A DNA stretch of 6,455 bases from Gammaproteobacteria bacterium (lineage in GTDB: Bacteria > Pseudomonadota > Gammaproteobacteria > Chromatiales > Chromatiaceae): the NCBI GenBank assembly GCA_013041975.1, contig JABDQZ010000337.1:1-6455 (forward strand), written 5' to 3'. Of this stretch, positions 6,037 through 6,455 are shown in pieces (positions within the stretch are counted from its first letter, which is position 1; every line of letters begins with the position of its first letter). The notes under the pieces were generated by a model. That model did no database searches. It was not told where the DNA came from and saw only the letters and a program-made list of their open reading frames with translations. Made by a program: the position numbers and the translations under genes.

Positions 6037-6455
6037 CTAGATCGATTCAGGTGTTGTACCTGTTAAATCCCGAAAAGCATGCCAGGTCGCATGACCAAGC
6101 AATGGTCCAACGACGAGTGTACCAAGCAGTAATGTCACCATTCCAAACATCGACAGCACAGCAATAAACCCGGCCCACACTATCATTGGACCCGGATTGA
6201 AAATCACAGCACGCACGCTGGCAACAGTAGCAGAGAGTGCATCCATTTGCTTATCCTTGATTAACGGTATCGAAATAATACTGATAGAGAAAATAATCAC
6301 TCCGAACATTGAACCCACACTGAAATAGACGATCAGGAAATCCATGTGTTCTGTCATGATCAGGTGTCGGAAAAACTCTCCCAATGTAGGAAACTCACCT
6401 GAATAAAAAGCGGCAAAAACCATCACTGAAGCACTCACCCAGCCCAGGTAGAGCA
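6037..6455 (-). CDS. DUF2189 family integral membrane protein, C-terminal part (cut by window edge)
   Basis: The minus-strand frame is open from the window edge to a TAG at 6037-6039 and gives 138 complete codons plus two bases, so the true N-terminus lies outside. It is strongly hydrophobic, with a span around LYLGWVSASVMVFAAFYS, a second at FLIVYFSVGSMFGVIIFSISIISIPLI, and one or two more in MIVWAGFIAVLSMFGMVTLLLGTLVVGPLLGH. The segment DALSATVASVRAVIFNPGPM between spans and the ending GPLLGHATWHAFRDL are characteristic of the DUF2189 (COG5473) family of predicted inner-membrane proteins, whose function is unknown. A GTG at 6438 is an internal valine, not a likely start, because the family-type membrane sequence continues upstream of it. 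The DUF1015 gene follows after 78 nt in the same direction; I see no convincing promoter or terminator in that gap, so co-transcription is possible. Confidence 0.8.
   Translation of the reverse strand, partial: LYLGWVSASVMVFAAFYSGEFPTLGEFFRHLIMTEHMDFLIVYFSVGSMFGVIIFSISIISIPLIKDKQMDALSATVASVRAVIFNPGPMIVWAGFIAVLSMFGMVTLLLGTLVVGPLLGHATWHAFRDLTGTTPESI

Noticed and set aside
1..6455. Mobile element, CRISPR array, toxin-antitoxin or defence system
   Set aside because: No transposase, integrase, direct-repeat array, paired small ORFs or tRNA/att-like structure is seen; nearly all bases are taken by core genes.

Overview
This window looks like ordinary core chromosome of a gammaproteobacterium, with GC near 50% in most genes. 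The main evidence is a RelA of the gamma/beta type (EXDD synthetase signature with a decayed HD domain) and the gene order rlmN-pilF-rodZ, a conserved gammaproteobacterial block usually followed by ispG and hisS. I cannot name the genus. I see no rRNA, tRNA, CRISPR array, insertion sequence, phage gene or defence system. All six genes lie on the minus strand, so transcription runs from the right end of the window to the left. No gene-free stretch exceeds 154 bases.

Right to left: (1) the C-terminal part of a DUF2189 integral membrane protein (6455-6037, cut by the window edge); (2) a complete DUF1015-family protein of unknown function (5958-4723); (3) a 59-base gap with a perfect 11-bp hairpin and a pyrimidine-rich tail; (4) relA, the ribosome-associated (p)ppGpp synthetase (4663-2438); (5) a 154-base AT-rich gap with a candidate extended -10 promoter and a long stem-loop that would lie at the very 5' end of the rlmN transcript; (6) rlmN, the radical-SAM methyltransferase for 23S rRNA A2503 and tRNA A37 (2283-1213); (7) pilF/pilW, the outer-membrane TPR lipoprotein needed for type IV pilus secretin assembly (1216-422); (8) the N-terminal half of rodZ, the bitopic cell-shape protein that links MreB to the membrane (425-1, cut by the window edge).

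rlmN, pilF and rodZ form a tight unit. Each stop codon overlaps the next start by 4 nt (TTGA, then ATGA), so translational coupling is likely. Two of these genes appear to use TTG starts. relA and the genes upstream of it probably belong to a different transcript, because the two gaps carry hairpins and a possible promoter. The functional themes are translation and stringent control (relA, rlmN) and envelope and pilus assembly (pilF, rodZ). The points most worth a second look are non-coding: the hairpin just ahead of relA, the 5'-leader stem-loop of rlmN, and the recurring question of start-codon choice.
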